A program made the position numbers and the translations under genes. A model generated the notes under the pieces. It worked only from the letters and a program-made list of their open reading frames with translations. It was not told the origin of the DNA and ran no database searches. 64,000 nucleotides of DNA. Source: Flaviflagellibacter sp963786225 (GTDB lineage: Bacteria; Pseudomonadota; Alphaproteobacteria; Rhizobiales; Methylopilaceae). Location: contig CAWAYQ010000006.1 of NCBI GenBank assembly GCA_963786225.1, forward strand, positions 1-64,000, written 5' to 3'. Below, piece by piece: positions 36,762-48,092 of this stretch (its first letter is position 1; each line of letters begins with the position of its first letter).

Positions 36762-38578
36762 TGGGCGATCTCGCACCCGCGCGCGCCGTGTTGAAGAAGG
36801 TTTTCGGCTACGAGGATTTTCGCCCCGGACAGGACGAGGTTCTGCGCCATGTGATTGCCGGCGACGACGTCCTGGCGGTGATGCCGACCGGAAGCGGCAA
36901 GAGCATGTGCTACCAGCTTCCGGCCATGCTGCAGGGCGGGCTGACGCTTGTCGTCTCGCCGCTGATCGCGCTGATGCGCGATCAGGTGCAGCAGATGAAC
37001 GCGGTCGGGGTGCCGTCAGCCACTCTCAATTCGATGAGCCACCAATCCGAGACGGACACCGCCTGGGACGACATCGACAGCGGGACTTTGCGTCTTCTCT
37101 TCGTCTCGCCCGAGCGGCTCGTGCAGACAGGCCTGACCGAGCGCCTTGCCCGTGCGGGCGTCAAGCGCCTCGCGATCGACGAGGCGCACTGCGTTTCGCA
37201 ATGGGGCCACGATTTCCGCCCCGAATACCGGAAGCTCGCGGGCGTCCGCGACAAATTGGGCGGCGCGCAGATCATCGCATTGACCGCGACCGCCGATGCG
37301 ACCACGCGGAACGACATAGCGGCCTCGCTGTTTCCGAATACCCCGAAGATCGTGGTCCAGAGTTTCGACCGTCCGAACCTCGATCTCAAATTCGCGCCCA
37401 AAGACCAGCCGCGCCGCCAGATCGAGGATGTCGTCACGCGCCACAAGGGCCGGTCCGGGATCGTCTATGTGTCCTCGCGCGACCGCGCCGAGAAGCTGGC
37501 CTCGTTTTTGGCGGGCAAGGGCGTCCGTGCTCTGCCCTATCATGCCGGCCTCGACCACGAGACCCGTGCCGCCAACCAGGATGTCTTCCTCCAGGAAGAC
37601 GGTGTCGTGATCGTCGCGACCATCGCTTTCGGCATGGGCATCAACAAGCCGGATGTCCGCTTCGTCGTTCATGCCGACATGCCGGGCGGCATCGAGAGCT
37701 ATTACCAGGAGATCGGCCGTGCCGGCCGCGACGGCCTGCCCGCCGACACGCTCACGCTCTACAGCATGGAGGACATGGCGCTTCGCCGCCGTCAGATCGA
37801 CGAGAAAGCGGGCGGCGAGGAACGCCGCCGCATCGATCACCGCCGCCTCTCGGCCATGGTCGATCTCTGCGAGAGCGCGGCCTGCCGCCGCCAGGCTTTG
37901 CTCGCCTATTTCGGCGAAGACAGCCCGCGCTGCGGCCGTTGCGATCTCTGCACCGGCAAGGCCGAACTCCGCGACGCCACGATCGACGCCCAGAAAGTCC
38001 TGTCCGCGGCGGCCCGCACCGGAGAAAGGTTCGGTGCCGGTCACCTCGCCGATGTGCTCCTCGGTCAGACGACGGAGGCCGTCGCCCGGCTGAAGCACGA
38101 CAAACTGAAAACCTTCGGGGCGGGGCAGGACAAGAGTCGCCGGGCCTGGATGACGATCGTCCGCCAACTCTTCGCCGCCGGACTGTTGACCGAGGCCAGC
38201 GAGGAGCACGGGGGCTTCCGTCTCACCGATAAGGGCGTCGACGTCCTCCATGGGCGCGAGACCGTCGTGCTGCGCACAATGGCCGAATCCGGGCGCCCGG
38301 AGCGGTCACGGGCCGCCGAACGGGCTCAGAACCGCAACGATCTGGAGGGCGCGGATGCCGCCTTGTTCGAGCATCTGCGCGCGCTGCGTCTGAAACTCGC
38401 GCGCGAACAGGGGGTTGCGGCCTATGTCGTGTTCCCGGACCGGACCCTGATCGACATGGCCCGCCTGATGCCCCGCACCCTCGACGAGATGCGGATGGTC
38501 GACGGTGTCGGAGCTGCGAAACTCACCCGTTACGGACCCCTTTTTGTGGCCGCAATCTCTGAATTTAAACCTGCCTGA
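36761..38578 (+). CDS. recQ: ATP-dependent DNA helicase RecQ
   Basis: 3'-5' superfamily 2 helicase for recombination and fork repair, 605 residues. Motif 0 and I are FRPGQDEVLRHVI and MPTGSGKSMCYQLPAML; motif II is AIDEAHCVSQWGHDFRPEY; motif VI is YYQEIGRAGRDGLPA. The RQC zinc-binding part has CRRQALLAYF and CGRCDLCTG, and a C-terminal HRDC domain ends DEMRMVDGVGAAKLTRYG. It sits between recF and gyrB, a place where many relatives have recF directly before gyrB, and overlaps recF by 1 bp. Confidence 0.96.
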   Translation: MGDLAPARAVLKKVFGYEDFRPGQDEVLRHVIAGDDVLAVMPTGSGKSMCYQLPAMLQGGLTLVVSPLIALMRDQVQQMNAVGVPSATLNSMSHQSETDTAWDDIDSGTLRLLFVSPERLVQTGLTERLARAGVKRLAIDEAHCVSQWGHDFRPEYRKLAGVRDKLGGAQIIALTATADATTRNDIAASLFPNTPKIVVQSFDRPNLDLKFAPKDQPRRQIEDVVTRHKGRSGIVYVSSRDRAEKLASFLAGKGVRALPYHAGLDHETRAANQDVFLQEDGVVIVATIAFGMGINKPDVRFVVHADMPGGIESYYQEIGRAGRDGLPADTLTLYSMEDMALRRRQIDEKAGGEERRRIDHRRLSAMVDLCESAACRRQALLAYFGEDSPRCGRCDLCTGKAELRDATIDAQKVLSAAARTGERFGAGHLADVLLGQTTEAVARLKHDKLKTFGAGQDKSRRAWMTIVRQLFAAGLLTEASEEHGGFRLTDKGVDVLHGRETVVLRTMAESGRPERSRAAERAQNRNDLEGADAALFEHLRALRLKLAREQGVAAYVVFPDRTLIDMARLMPRTLDEMRMVDGVGAAKLTRYGPLFVAAISEFKPA

Positions 38579-38594
38579 TTCTTCGCCAAAAGAC

Positions 38595-38623
38595 GTGAAA
38601 TCCCGGCGGTTTGCGCCTATATT
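38595..38623 (+). promoter_or_regulatory. Candidate promoter of gyrB
   Basis: GTGAAA and TATATT separated by 17 bases, about 56 bases before the gyrB start. Three GANTC sites lie around it (38577, 38635 and 38645). The -10-like box is good; the -35-like box is weaker. Confidence 0.45.
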
Positions 38624-38678
38624 CAGCCCAGCGCGAATCGCTCCGATTCCCCCGCATTTTTCAAGGAATTTTAGCATC

Positions 38679-41105
<2,427 letters not shown>

Positions 41106-41109
41106 TGCC

Positions 41110-41190
41110 TGCTGGTGGTCAGTTCACCAAATACTGAGAATTGCCCACCAGAAGCTGAGAATGACTCCACCAATCAATGAGAATGATGTG
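41110..41190. repeat. Spaced TGAGAAT repeats, possible IS-end remnant
   Basis: Three copies of TGAGAAT start at 41135, 41156 and 41178, a 21-22 bp period, directly after gyrB and preceded by TGGTGGTCAGTT. Multiple short repeats of this kind are typical of the ends of IS21-family elements. No transposase gene remains here. The rest of the gap to 41457 has no recognised gene. I treat it as a possible relic marking the left edge of the island. Confidence 0.35.
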
Positions 41191-41457
41191 GCGAGAGACG
41201 CATTCGGTCGGCGGTGCCTAAAGGTCATAGAGCAGTTGGCCGCGAGCTGAGCGACCGCGGCGTTCTGCGGCCGCGCATCTAGCGGCCTCGCATCTGCATC
41301 TAAAGACCTGATGAAAGCGCGCCGGAGAGACGAGGACGCTCCTCCTCAAGTTAGGCTGCGCCGACGCCGGCGACGGCTACTCGTATGGACTTTACGGTGC
41401 TCCGACGCCACGCAGCTTGGAGCTCCAGATAAGGCGATCCGGGGCGGTCTCAGCGCC

Positions 41458-42129
41458 TCAATCGAAAAAATTCCGAACGTCGTCCAGCGATACGACGTGG
41501 CAATAGATCATGTTGATGATCTCGAGCTCACGTTGTTGAAGCTCCATCGTGGCCGCAGCACAGCATTCCTCCACGACAACGACGTTGAAGCTCTCGTCGG
41601 CCAGACTGCGAACCGTCGAGGATACACACTGATCGGTGAAGATGCCTGTCGCGATGACGTTCCGGATGCCCATGTTGCTGAGCAGCATGCGGAGATTGGT
41701 GCCAGTCAGCGCACTGTCGGTGGTTTTCTCCACGACAATATCGTCGGCCTCGGGCGCAAGCTCGTCGACGATCTGACCTTCTTCCTCGTTCCTGGGGAGG
41801 AGAAGATAATTGAAGCCGGGCTTCTTCTGGCTCAGCGAACGGTCGCGGCCATCGTCTTTCTGGCAGGCAATTCGTGCATAAACGATCTCGATGCCACGCT
41901 GTCGGCAATCGTCAATCAGTGCGCGGATGTTCGGGATCACGATATCGTTCATCCGCGCGAAGAAGGGTTGCCATGCGGCGTCCTCCTTCGGGTCGCTTTT
42001 CGGCAAAAGGTAGGTGCGCTGGACATCGATCACCAAGAGCGCGGTCTGCGCCGGATCGAGATGGATATCATCCGGCTCCGGGGCATTGGCGTAGTAGAAG
42101 GACCGATAGTTCGTCTTCCAGTTCATCAT
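41458..42129 (-). CDS. Isochorismatase-like cysteine hydrolase
   Basis: A 223-residue amidase of the isochorismatase-like superfamily. The catalytic triad is clear: Asp35 in LLVIDVQRTY, Lys135 in VVEKTTDSAL and Cys168 in IFTDQCVSSTVRSLADE (numbered from the first ATG). Relatives include biuret, ureidoacrylate, N-carbamoylsarcosine, maleamate and nicotinamide hydrolases; which substrate is used here cannot be told. The gene overlaps the end of the permease gene upstream by 4 bp, so it appears to be the last gene of the transport operon. This suggests it acts on the imported compound. Confidence 0.88.
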   Translation of the reverse strand: MMNWKTNYRSFYYANAPEPDDIHLDPAQTALLVIDVQRTYLLPKSDPKEDAAWQPFFARMNDIVIPNIRALIDDCRQRGIEIVYARIACQKDDGRDRSLSQKKPGFNYLLLPRNEEEGQIVDELAPEADDIVVEKTTDSALTGTNLRMLLSNMGIRNVIATGIFTDQCVSSTVRSLADESFNVVVVEECCAAATMELQQRELEIINMIYCHVVSLDDVRNFFD

Positions 42130-43142
42130 TCAGCCTTCTGCTTGGTGGGACGGCGCAACAGCACGGTGCCGATCTCGGCGGCGGCGAACAGGCCGCCCGG
42201 CCGGACGATCATGACGCCGATCATCGCTAGCGCGAGAATGATCTCGGTCAGCCCGACTACCTGGACGCCGGAGCTGTTCAGGGTCGTTTCCAGCGCACGC
42301 AACAGCTCGAAAACGATGGTGACGACGAAGGTGCCGATCACCGCACCGGTCACCGTGTTGGTCCCCCCAATCACCAGCATGGCCAGGATCAGGAAGGTCT
42401 CCTTCAGATAGAAGGCCTTGGGTGAGAACGAGGTGATGAAGTGCCCCCATAAGGCGCCACCGATGCCGGCAATGAGCGCGCTCAAGATGAAGGCGCACCA
42501 ACGAAGGGCCGGGATGCTGGCGCCCAAAGCTCCAGCCGCCCTCTCGTCATCGCGCGTGGCCCGCAGCAACAGCCCAATGCGCAATTCCTTGAAGGCGAGT
42601 GCCACAACAATGGCCAATCCAGCCACCCCGGCGGCAAGCGGAAGGCTCGTCGCGCTGGGAATGCCGAACAAGGTTCGCGGCCCGTTGGTGACCGCGCTCC
42701 AGTGCAGCATCACGGTGTGCAGCACGACGAGAAGCGCAAACGAGGTGATGACGGCGGCGGCATCTGAGAGGCGCATCAGCGGATAGGACACGACTGCCGC
42801 GATGAGCGCCGCAGCAAACCCGCCAAGCGCGATGCCAAGATAGGGCGAGACCTGTATCGCCGCGATCGCGCCATAAAGATCGGGGAGCGCCATGCCCCGC
42901 ATCTGGACGGGGATCGTGAACAGAGCCGACACATAGGCGCCGACGCCCATGAAGCCGACATGAGCAAACGACAATATCCCCGAATTTCCCATGAACGTTT
43001 GCAGACCGACGACAAGCACGAGGCTGATGCACAGCGAGATCGCAATTCGCTCGAACACGCGCACTTGAGCAAGCTCGGTCCCCAGGACGAGCACGCCCAC
43101 GAACGCGAGCAGAATTACAAGCGTCAGCAGATTGCGCTTCAT
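42126..43142 (-). CDS. Branched-chain amino acid-type ABC transporter permease (LivM family)
   Basis: A 338-residue inner-membrane permease with about nine hydrophobic segments. The family hallmark GNSGILSFAHVGFMGVGAYV and the later conserved EAA-like region LRATRDDERAAGALGASIPA are present. It pairs with the LivH-like permease to form the membrane channel of a HAAT-type importer. It overlaps the isochorismatase-like gene and starts 7 bp after the LivH-like gene. The true solute may be a branched-chain amino acid, another amino acid or an amide, since this transporter class is diverse. Confidence 0.92.
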   Translation of the reverse strand: MKRNLLTLVILLAFVGVLVLGTELAQVRVFERIAISLCISLVLVVGLQTFMGNSGILSFAHVGFMGVGAYVSALFTIPVQMRGMALPDLYGAIAAIQVSPYLGIALGGFAAALIAAVVSYPLMRLSDAAAVITSFALLVVLHTVMLHWSAVTNGPRTLFGIPSATSLPLAAGVAGLAIVVALAFKELRIGLLLRATRDDERAAGALGASIPALRWCAFILSALIAGIGGALWGHFITSFSPKAFYLKETFLILAMLVIGGTNTVTGAVIGTFVVTIVFELLRALETTLNSSGVQVVGLTEIILALAMIGVMIVRPGGLFAAAEIGTVLLRRPTKQKAE

Positions 43143-43149
43143 CGCGGCC

Positions 43150-44040
43150 TCACGTGCGCTGGCCGGTAGCGGGGCCGCGGATCAGGCCGTCCGGCCGCCA
43201 GAGCAGGATCAAAATGACGAGTGTGAATGTGAAGGCGTCGCGGAACTTCAGCAGTTCCTGCGGCAGCAGATAGTTCAGCCCAGTGTTCATGAAGGCCAGC
43301 AGGAACCCGCCGAGCACGGCTCCCTGAAGGCTGCGCATGCCACCGATAACGGTGGCTATGAAAGCGACGAGCAGGGGTTCAAGCCCGATGCCGGGGGTCA
43401 CCGAACCGATGCGACCTATCCATAGCAGCGAGACTATACCCGCCAGGAAGCCACTGATCGCGAACGCTGATGAGATGATAAGATTGGCCGGAACCCCAAC
43501 CATGCGGGCCATGCGGAACTGGGTCGCCGCAGCCCGCATGGCGATGCCGAGCACTGTCCGTTTCATCAGGAAAGCGAAAATCGCGAGCAATGCCAGCGAG
43601 ACGATGATCGTGATGACGCTTCGCCAAGGTATGACGAGGCCGGCAAGCGCAATCGTATCGGAAAAGAACGCCGGCAAAGGCACATTGCGCGCACGAGGAG
43701 AGATGAGGAGCAGTGCCGCGTTTTGCAGGATCGTCGAGAATGCGAACGACGTGATCAGGACAGCCGTCACCGATTTCGCCCGCACCGGGCGGAAGGCGAC
43801 ATAATCGGTGGCGATGCCCGTGAGCACTGCGAGCAAGACCGCGACGGCCGCCATCACGAGCCACGGCAAACCCGAACCGCTCATGAGGAACATGCCGTAG
43901 CCGGCAACCATGATCAGCTCGCCATAGGCGAAATTCACGAGCTTCAGAATCCCGTAGACGATGACGAGACCGAGTGCCATCAGCGCATAGGCGCCGCCGA
44001 GGCTCAGCACATCGATGGCGAACTGGACGAAGGCCTGCAC
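43150..44040 (-). CDS. Branched-chain amino acid-type ABC transporter permease (LivH family)
   Basis: A 296-residue permease with about eight hydrophobic spans. It opens VQFAIDVLSLGGAYALMALG and has VYGILKLVNFAYGELIMVAG, LGIAMRAAATQFRMARMVGV and GGMRSLQGAVLGGFLLAFMN, the usual LivH features. The start is GTG at 44040 (no ATG fits better), 2 bp from the stop of the ATP-binding gene upstream. It forms the second half of the channel of the island importer. Confidence 0.92.
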   Translation of the reverse strand: MQAFVQFAIDVLSLGGAYALMALGLVIVYGILKLVNFAYGELIMVAGYGMFLMSGSGLPWLVMAAVAVLLAVLTGIATDYVAFRPVRAKSVTAVLITSFAFSTILQNAALLLISPRARNVPLPAFFSDTIALAGLVIPWRSVITIIVSLALLAIFAFLMKRTVLGIAMRAAATQFRMARMVGVPANLIISSAFAISGFLAGIVSLLWIGRIGSVTPGIGLEPLLVAFIATVIGGMRSLQGAVLGGFLLAFMNTGLNYLLPQELLKFRDAFTFTLVILILLWRPDGLIRGPATGQRT

Positions 44041-44042
44041 TG

Positions 44043-44747
44043 TCAGCCACCCAGATAGAGCTGTTCGAGGTTGGACGCTGCGGCTATTTCGGCGGCCGCG
44101 CCTTCCGCTGCCACTCGGCCGAGCCGAAGAACATAGGCACGGTCGGCGATGGCAAGGGCCCGCGCCGCGTTCTGCTCGACCAGCAATATGGACAGTCCCT
44201 GGCGCTTCAATTCGCCAATCATCTCAAAGATCTGATCGACAATGGTGGGCGCCAGGCCGAGCGATGGCTCGTCAAGGAGCAGCAGGCGGGGGCGCGACAT
44301 CAGTGCCCGGGCGATGACCAGCATTTGCTGTTCACCGCCGGAAAGTGTTCCGGCCGGCTGTTGCGACCGCTCGCGCAACCGCGGAAAGAAAGCGAACATG
44401 CGATCCGTGTCGCTGTCGACGCCAATCCGGTCCCCCCGCCGCACATACGCGCCGAGGCGGAGGTTCTCTGCTACGGTGAGGTCGGGGAAGACGTCACGGG
44501 TCTCGGGCACCATTGCCAGCCCCTTGCGCACCATGCGCTCCGGAGACCAAGACGACACATCTTCGCCGCCGAGGCGGATTGTGCCCCCCGACCGCAGCGC
44601 CCCGGCGATGGCGAGCAGCGTCGAGGACTTTCCCGCGCCGTTTGCGCCCAGCAGGGTCACCAGTTCGCCTTCCGCGAGTTTCAGTGACACGTCGCGAACC
44701 GCCCGCACGGCGCCGTAACTGACCTCGAGCGAGGTCACCTCAAGCAT
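44043..44747 (-). CDS. ABC transporter ATP-binding protein (LivF family)
   Basis: A 234-residue ATPase of the importer. Walker A is LLGANGAGKSSTLLAIAG; the Q-loop region is LAMVPETRDVFPDLTVAENL; the signature is GTLSGGEQQMLVIARALMS; Walker B is LLLLDEPSLGLAP. The LivF-type start MLEVTSLEVSYGAVRA is used at 44747; a longer reading overlaps the LivG-like gene without support. It overlaps that gene by 8 bp. Confidence 0.93.
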   Translation of the reverse strand: MLEVTSLEVSYGAVRAVRDVSLKLAEGELVTLLGANGAGKSSTLLAIAGALRSGGTIRLGGEDVSSWSPERMVRKGLAMVPETRDVFPDLTVAENLRLGAYVRRGDRIGVDSDTDRMFAFFPRLRERSQQPAGTLSGGEQQMLVIARALMSRPRLLLLDEPSLGLAPTIVDQIFEMIGELKRQGLSILLVEQNAARALAIADRAYVLRLGRVAAEGAAAEIAAASNLEQLYLGG

Positions 44748-45483
44748 TGGTGGCCTTTGCCGAAGAACCGAGATAGGCCTCGATGACCGCCGGATTGCGC
44801 CGGACGCTCTCCACATCGCCCTCGGCAATCGTCCGTCCCGAAGCCAGGACGTGCAGACGGTGGCAAAGGCGCATGATCAGCGGCATGTCATGATCGATGA
44901 TAAGGAGGCCAAGCCCACGCTCCTTGGGCAATGCCGCGAGCAGAGAAAGAAGAATTTCGGATTCGCTTTCGTTCATGCCCGCCGCCGGCTCGTCGAGAAT
45001 GAGAAAGGCGGGATCGGCGGCCAGTGCCCGGGCGATTTCGACACGACGCTTGTCGCCATAGCTGAGCTCGGCCGCCAGACTGTCGGCGTGTCCATCAAGC
45101 CCGAACTCTGCGAGAAGCGCAGGTATGCGGTTGCGGGCAGCGCTCCGCCCGTGACCTTGGGCCAGAGCGGCCGTTTCCACATTCTCCGCCACGGTGAGAT
45201 TGTCGAACAGCCGGACGATCTGGAACGAACGTGCAATCCCGCGTCGAGCAACCTCATGAGGCCGAAGGCTTCTCAGTGAATTGCCATCTACCGTGATATC
45301 GCCGCGGCCAAGAGGCACCTGACGTGTGATGGCATTGACCAAGGTCGTCTTGCCGGAGCCGTTCGGACCAATCAGGCCGAGGATCTCGCCGCGCCCCACT
45401 TCAAGAGATACGCCGTCGAGCGCCCGCAGCCCGGAGAATTCAACCGCGATGTCGATCGCCCGAAGAGATCCGCCAGAGGTCAT
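44740..45483 (-). CDS. ABC transporter ATP-binding protein (LivG family)
   Basis: A 247-residue ATPase that pairs with the LivF-like subunit. Walker A is LIGPNGSGKTTLVNAI; the LivG-typical stretch is RRGIARSFQIVRLFDNLTVA; the signature is ELSYGDKRRVEIARALAA; Walker B is FLILDEPAAGMNESE. It is downstream of the substrate-binding protein gene (65-bp gap) and overlaps livF. The usual ABC order binding protein-G-F-H-M is thus kept. Confidence 0.93.
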   Translation of the reverse strand: MTSGGSLRAIDIAVEFSGLRALDGVSLEVGRGEILGLIGPNGSGKTTLVNAITRQVPLGRGDITVDGNSLRSLRPHEVARRGIARSFQIVRLFDNLTVAENVETAALAQGHGRSAARNRIPALLAEFGLDGHADSLAAELSYGDKRRVEIARALAADPAFLILDEPAAGMNESESEILLSLLAALPKERGLGLLIIDHDMPLIMRLCHRLHVLASGRTIAEGDVESVRRNPAVIEAYLGSSAKATNA

Positions 45484-45548
45484 CGGAGAAAAATACCTGG
45501 ATATGAAACGCGGAGGGCGGACGGACCGTCCGCCCTCAACCTCGATAG

Positions 45549-46718
45549 TCAGGGAGCAGGGACTTCGGCCGGACGACGCCAGCCGACCAGACCAGGCTTG
45601 CCGCCTTTCAATTCGACGATGACGGCGGCCTTGTCAGGCGCATGGCCTTCGGCCGCCGTGCTGTAGTTCAACTCGCCGGTCAAAAGCTTGAACTCGCCAT
45701 CTTCCAGGGCCTTGGCGACTGCCGCGCCATCGGTCGATCCGGCGGCTTTGACGGCCTGGGCCATCAACATGACGGTATCCCAGCCGGTCGAGACAAAAGC
45801 CGTGTCGGGCTCGGAATTGTACATCGCCTTGTACAGCTCCACGAACTTCTTCATCTCCGGCGAAGCATCGGCGCCCATCCAGGTGTGCGTGACGAAATAC
45901 ACGTTGTTGCCGAAGCGCTCGCCCAGCGTCTGATGCAGCGCCGGATCGTCATAGGCGTCGCCGCCGAGCACTGGGGCATCGATGCCGACCTCGCGCAACG
46001 CGCGGATGATCGCGCCGTTGTCCGGGCCGTAGGACGACACGAAGATCACGTCCGGCTTCTCCTTCAGTGCCTGGACGCGAGCAAGCTGGGCGGAAAAATC
46101 ATTGCTGCCGTTGGTGTACGTGTCCTCGAGAAGGATCTGGCCCCCATCCGCCTTGAATTGCGCGACGAAGTATTTCGAGAGGGACTTGGTGTAGGCAATG
46201 AACTGGTCGGTGACGACATAGGCCTTCTTCCAGCCGCGCTCCTTGACCGCGTAATCGGCGGCCACCGCGCCCATCGTGGTGTTCCACATGGACAGCGTGA
46301 ACTGCTTATCGCCGAGCGACCAGGAGCTGTAGAGCGGGTCGGAGGCACAGGTGGAGATGCCGACCAGATCGGCCTTCTGCGCCTCGCGGCTGGCCGGGCC
46401 GCCGAAGTCGAAATCGCAGGGAGCAACGATAAGCTGGGCGCCCTGATCGACGAGCTGGACAGTGGCATTGCCCACGACCACGGGGTCGGATTTGCCGTCG
46501 ATGTTGACGAACTTGACCTGTTTGCCGAGCAGCCCGCCCGCATCGTTGATGGCCTTCACCGCCACCTGCGCTCCGCGAAGACCCGGCTCATCAAGAGGGG
46601 CCTGAATGCCGGTCAGACTGAGAGCACCCCCGACGATGATATCCTCGGCCTGCGCCGGCAGCGTTGCAAGACAGGCCGCGGCAACCCCAGCCTGACACAT
46701 CCGCGAAAAACAACGCAT
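45549..46718 (-). CDS. ABC transporter substrate-binding protein (Leu/Ile/Val-binding type)
   Basis: Periplasmic binding protein that decides the solute of the importer. A signal peptide MRCFSRMCQAGVAAACLA ends near LPAQA|EDI. The mature part starts IIVGGALSLTGIQAPLDEPG and has AVKAINDAGGLLGKQVKFVN and a type I periplasmic fold with VIFVSSYGPDNGAIIRALRE. It has two cysteines (APCDFD and ISTCASD) that may pair. ATG 46718 is chosen because the signal peptide begins there and a G-rich ribosome site precedes it. The ligand is not predictable from sequence. Confidence 0.9.
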   Translation of the reverse strand: MRCFSRMCQAGVAAACLATLPAQAEDIIVGGALSLTGIQAPLDEPGLRGAQVAVKAINDAGGLLGKQVKFVNIDGKSDPVVVGNATVQLVDQGAQLIVAPCDFDFGGPASREAQKADLVGISTCASDPLYSSWSLGDKQFTLSMWNTTMGAVAADYAVKERGWKKAYVVTDQFIAYTKSLSKYFVAQFKADGGQILLEDTYTNGSNDFSAQLARVQALKEKPDVIFVSSYGPDNGAIIRALREVGIDAPVLGGDAYDDPALHQTLGERFGNNVYFVTHTWMGADASPEMKKFVELYKAMYNSEPDTAFVSTGWDTVMLMAQAVKAAGSTDGAAVAKALEDGEFKLLTGELNYSTAAEGHAPDKAAVIVELKGGKPGLVGWRRPAEVPAP

Positions 46719-46810
46719 CCCACACCCCCGATATCGCGTCCGGCCACCGTCTCCAGCCGGAACCACCGAAGCAAACTATCGGCCCCTCGTTCCTATGTCG
46801 AGGCGCTGTG

Positions 46811-46936
46811 ATGTCGGAGTGGGCGACCTACACCCTGTCCGACTTCCTGTTGTTCGCCCCTCCGCTGCTTCTCTCGATCCATGCTCGCGCAAAGGCGATG
46901 CAACGGCACGTCAGAAAAGCATGCCGCGCGCGGTGA
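46811..46936 (+). pseudogene. Fragment resembling the N terminus of a membrane-protein family
   Basis: A short reading that starts MSEWATYTLSDFLLFAP and stops after about 41 residues, in the 190-bp gap between two minus-strand genes. The first 17 residues look like the beginning of a conserved alphaproteobacterial membrane protein family; the remainder does not. It may be the stub of a gene cut when the neighbours were rearranged. Support is weak. Confidence 0.25.
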
Positions 46937-48083
46937 TCGGCCACACGGCCTCGACTGTCGTCCCCCGATGGCAGACATACCAATTGTGGAGGTTGACGGT
47001 CGGGTCGCAGTGGCTGGGAATGAGGCGGATGCGGCTGCCGAGCTGGATCGTGTTGCCGGGTTTCAGTGCAAGAACGCCATGTTCGTCCGACTGGCCGACA
47101 TAGGTGACGCCGTTCTCGGCGAAGACTTTCGGCAGGCCCTTGTCCGGACTCGCCGCCTTGATGCCGGCATCGCAGATCGCCCAGCTCTCGCCCGGATGGC
47201 TCATCACGGTCGTCAGGATGAACAGGCTCTGCCTGAAATCCTCGAAAGGCGTGCCGCCCGGCGCTTCGATCGCCGCATATTCCCCATCCATGAAGATGTA
47301 GGAGCCGGCCTGGATCTCGTTATAGACGCCGCTCGCCGTCTCCAGGCGGAATGTCCCGGTGCCGGCGCCGCCGATGATGTCGCATTTCAACCCGGCCGCG
47401 GCCAGCATGTCGCGTGTCAGCCGCGTCGCCTCGATCGCGCCGGCGATGGAGGCCTGACGCTGAGCGTAGGTCGCCTGATGCTGGGCCGAGCCGTGATAGG
47501 CCTGCAGGCCACCGAATCTCAGATTGGGTTTCGCTGCGATCAGCTTCGCGAGCGCCACTGCCGCTTCGCCCGGCGGAAGCCCGCACCGGTGCGCGCCGAC
47601 GTCGATCTCGACCAGCACGCGGAGCGTGACTCCGGCGGCGGCGGCCGCTTCGTCAAGCGACCCGACGACTTTCGGATTGTCGCAACAGACCGCGACGTCG
47701 GCCCGGCGGGCGAGCATCGCCAGCCGCTTCAACTTGCGAGCCCCGATCACCTCATTCGTGACGATGACATCCCTGATGCCGCCGGCGACCATGACCTCGG
47801 CTTCGCTGACCTTCTGGCAGCATTGCCCGACGGCGCCGAGGGCGAGCTGGAGGCGCGCTATCTCCGGAGATTTATGCGTCTTCGAATGTGCCCGAAGCTT
47901 CACCGGACTGCCCTTGATCGCCTCGGCCATGCGCCGAAGATTGTCCTCGAAGATATCGAGATCGATCAGCAGCGCCGGCGTGTCGACGTCGTCGATATGC
48001 ATGCCGACTTCAGCCGGGGGCGGGACCGCCATCGAATATTCCTCGCCCGGCGGGAGATGTGTCTGTGTCTGTTCCTGGAGCAT
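46911..48083 (-). CDS. DSD1-type PLP-dependent D-threonine aldolase / D-serine dehydratase-like protein
   Basis: A fold-type III PLP enzyme of 390 residues. The PLP lysine is in LRAHSKTHKSPEIAR, near the N terminus after DDVDTPALLIDLDIFEDNL. Other parts are VLVEIDVGAHRCGLPPGEAA, GLQAYHGSAQHQ, IGGAGTGTFRLE and the metal-binding His-x-Cys of IPSHCDPTVNLHNWYVC. Known relatives are D-threonine aldolase, eukaryotic D-serine dehydratase and 3-hydroxy-D-aspartate aldolase; the reaction here could be any of these. ATG 48029 (MAVPPPAEVGMHIDD) is an alternative start. It is in the island beside a D-amino-acid dehydrogenase, which supports a D-amino-acid role. Confidence 0.85.
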   Translation of the reverse strand: MLQEQTQTHLPPGEEYSMAVPPPAEVGMHIDDVDTPALLIDLDIFEDNLRRMAEAIKGSPVKLRAHSKTHKSPEIARLQLALGAVGQCCQKVSEAEVMVAGGIRDVIVTNEVIGARKLKRLAMLARRADVAVCCDNPKVVGSLDEAAAAAGVTLRVLVEIDVGAHRCGLPPGEAAVALAKLIAAKPNLRFGGLQAYHGSAQHQATYAQRQASIAGAIEATRLTRDMLAAAGLKCDIIGGAGTGTFRLETASGVYNEIQAGSYIFMDGEYAAIEAPGGTPFEDFRQSLFILTTVMSHPGESWAICDAGIKAASPDKGLPKVFAENGVTYVGQSDEHGVLALKPGNTIQLGSRIRLIPSHCDPTVNLHNWYVCHRGTTVEAVWPITARGMLF

Positions 48084-48092
48084 TTTCGTCCG

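Noticed and set aside
41311..42411. A 366-codon plus-strand frame opposite the isochorismatase-like gene
   Set aside because: The minus strand has a complete Asp-Lys-Cys hydrolase; the plus frame has no domain and runs into the antisense of the permease gene.
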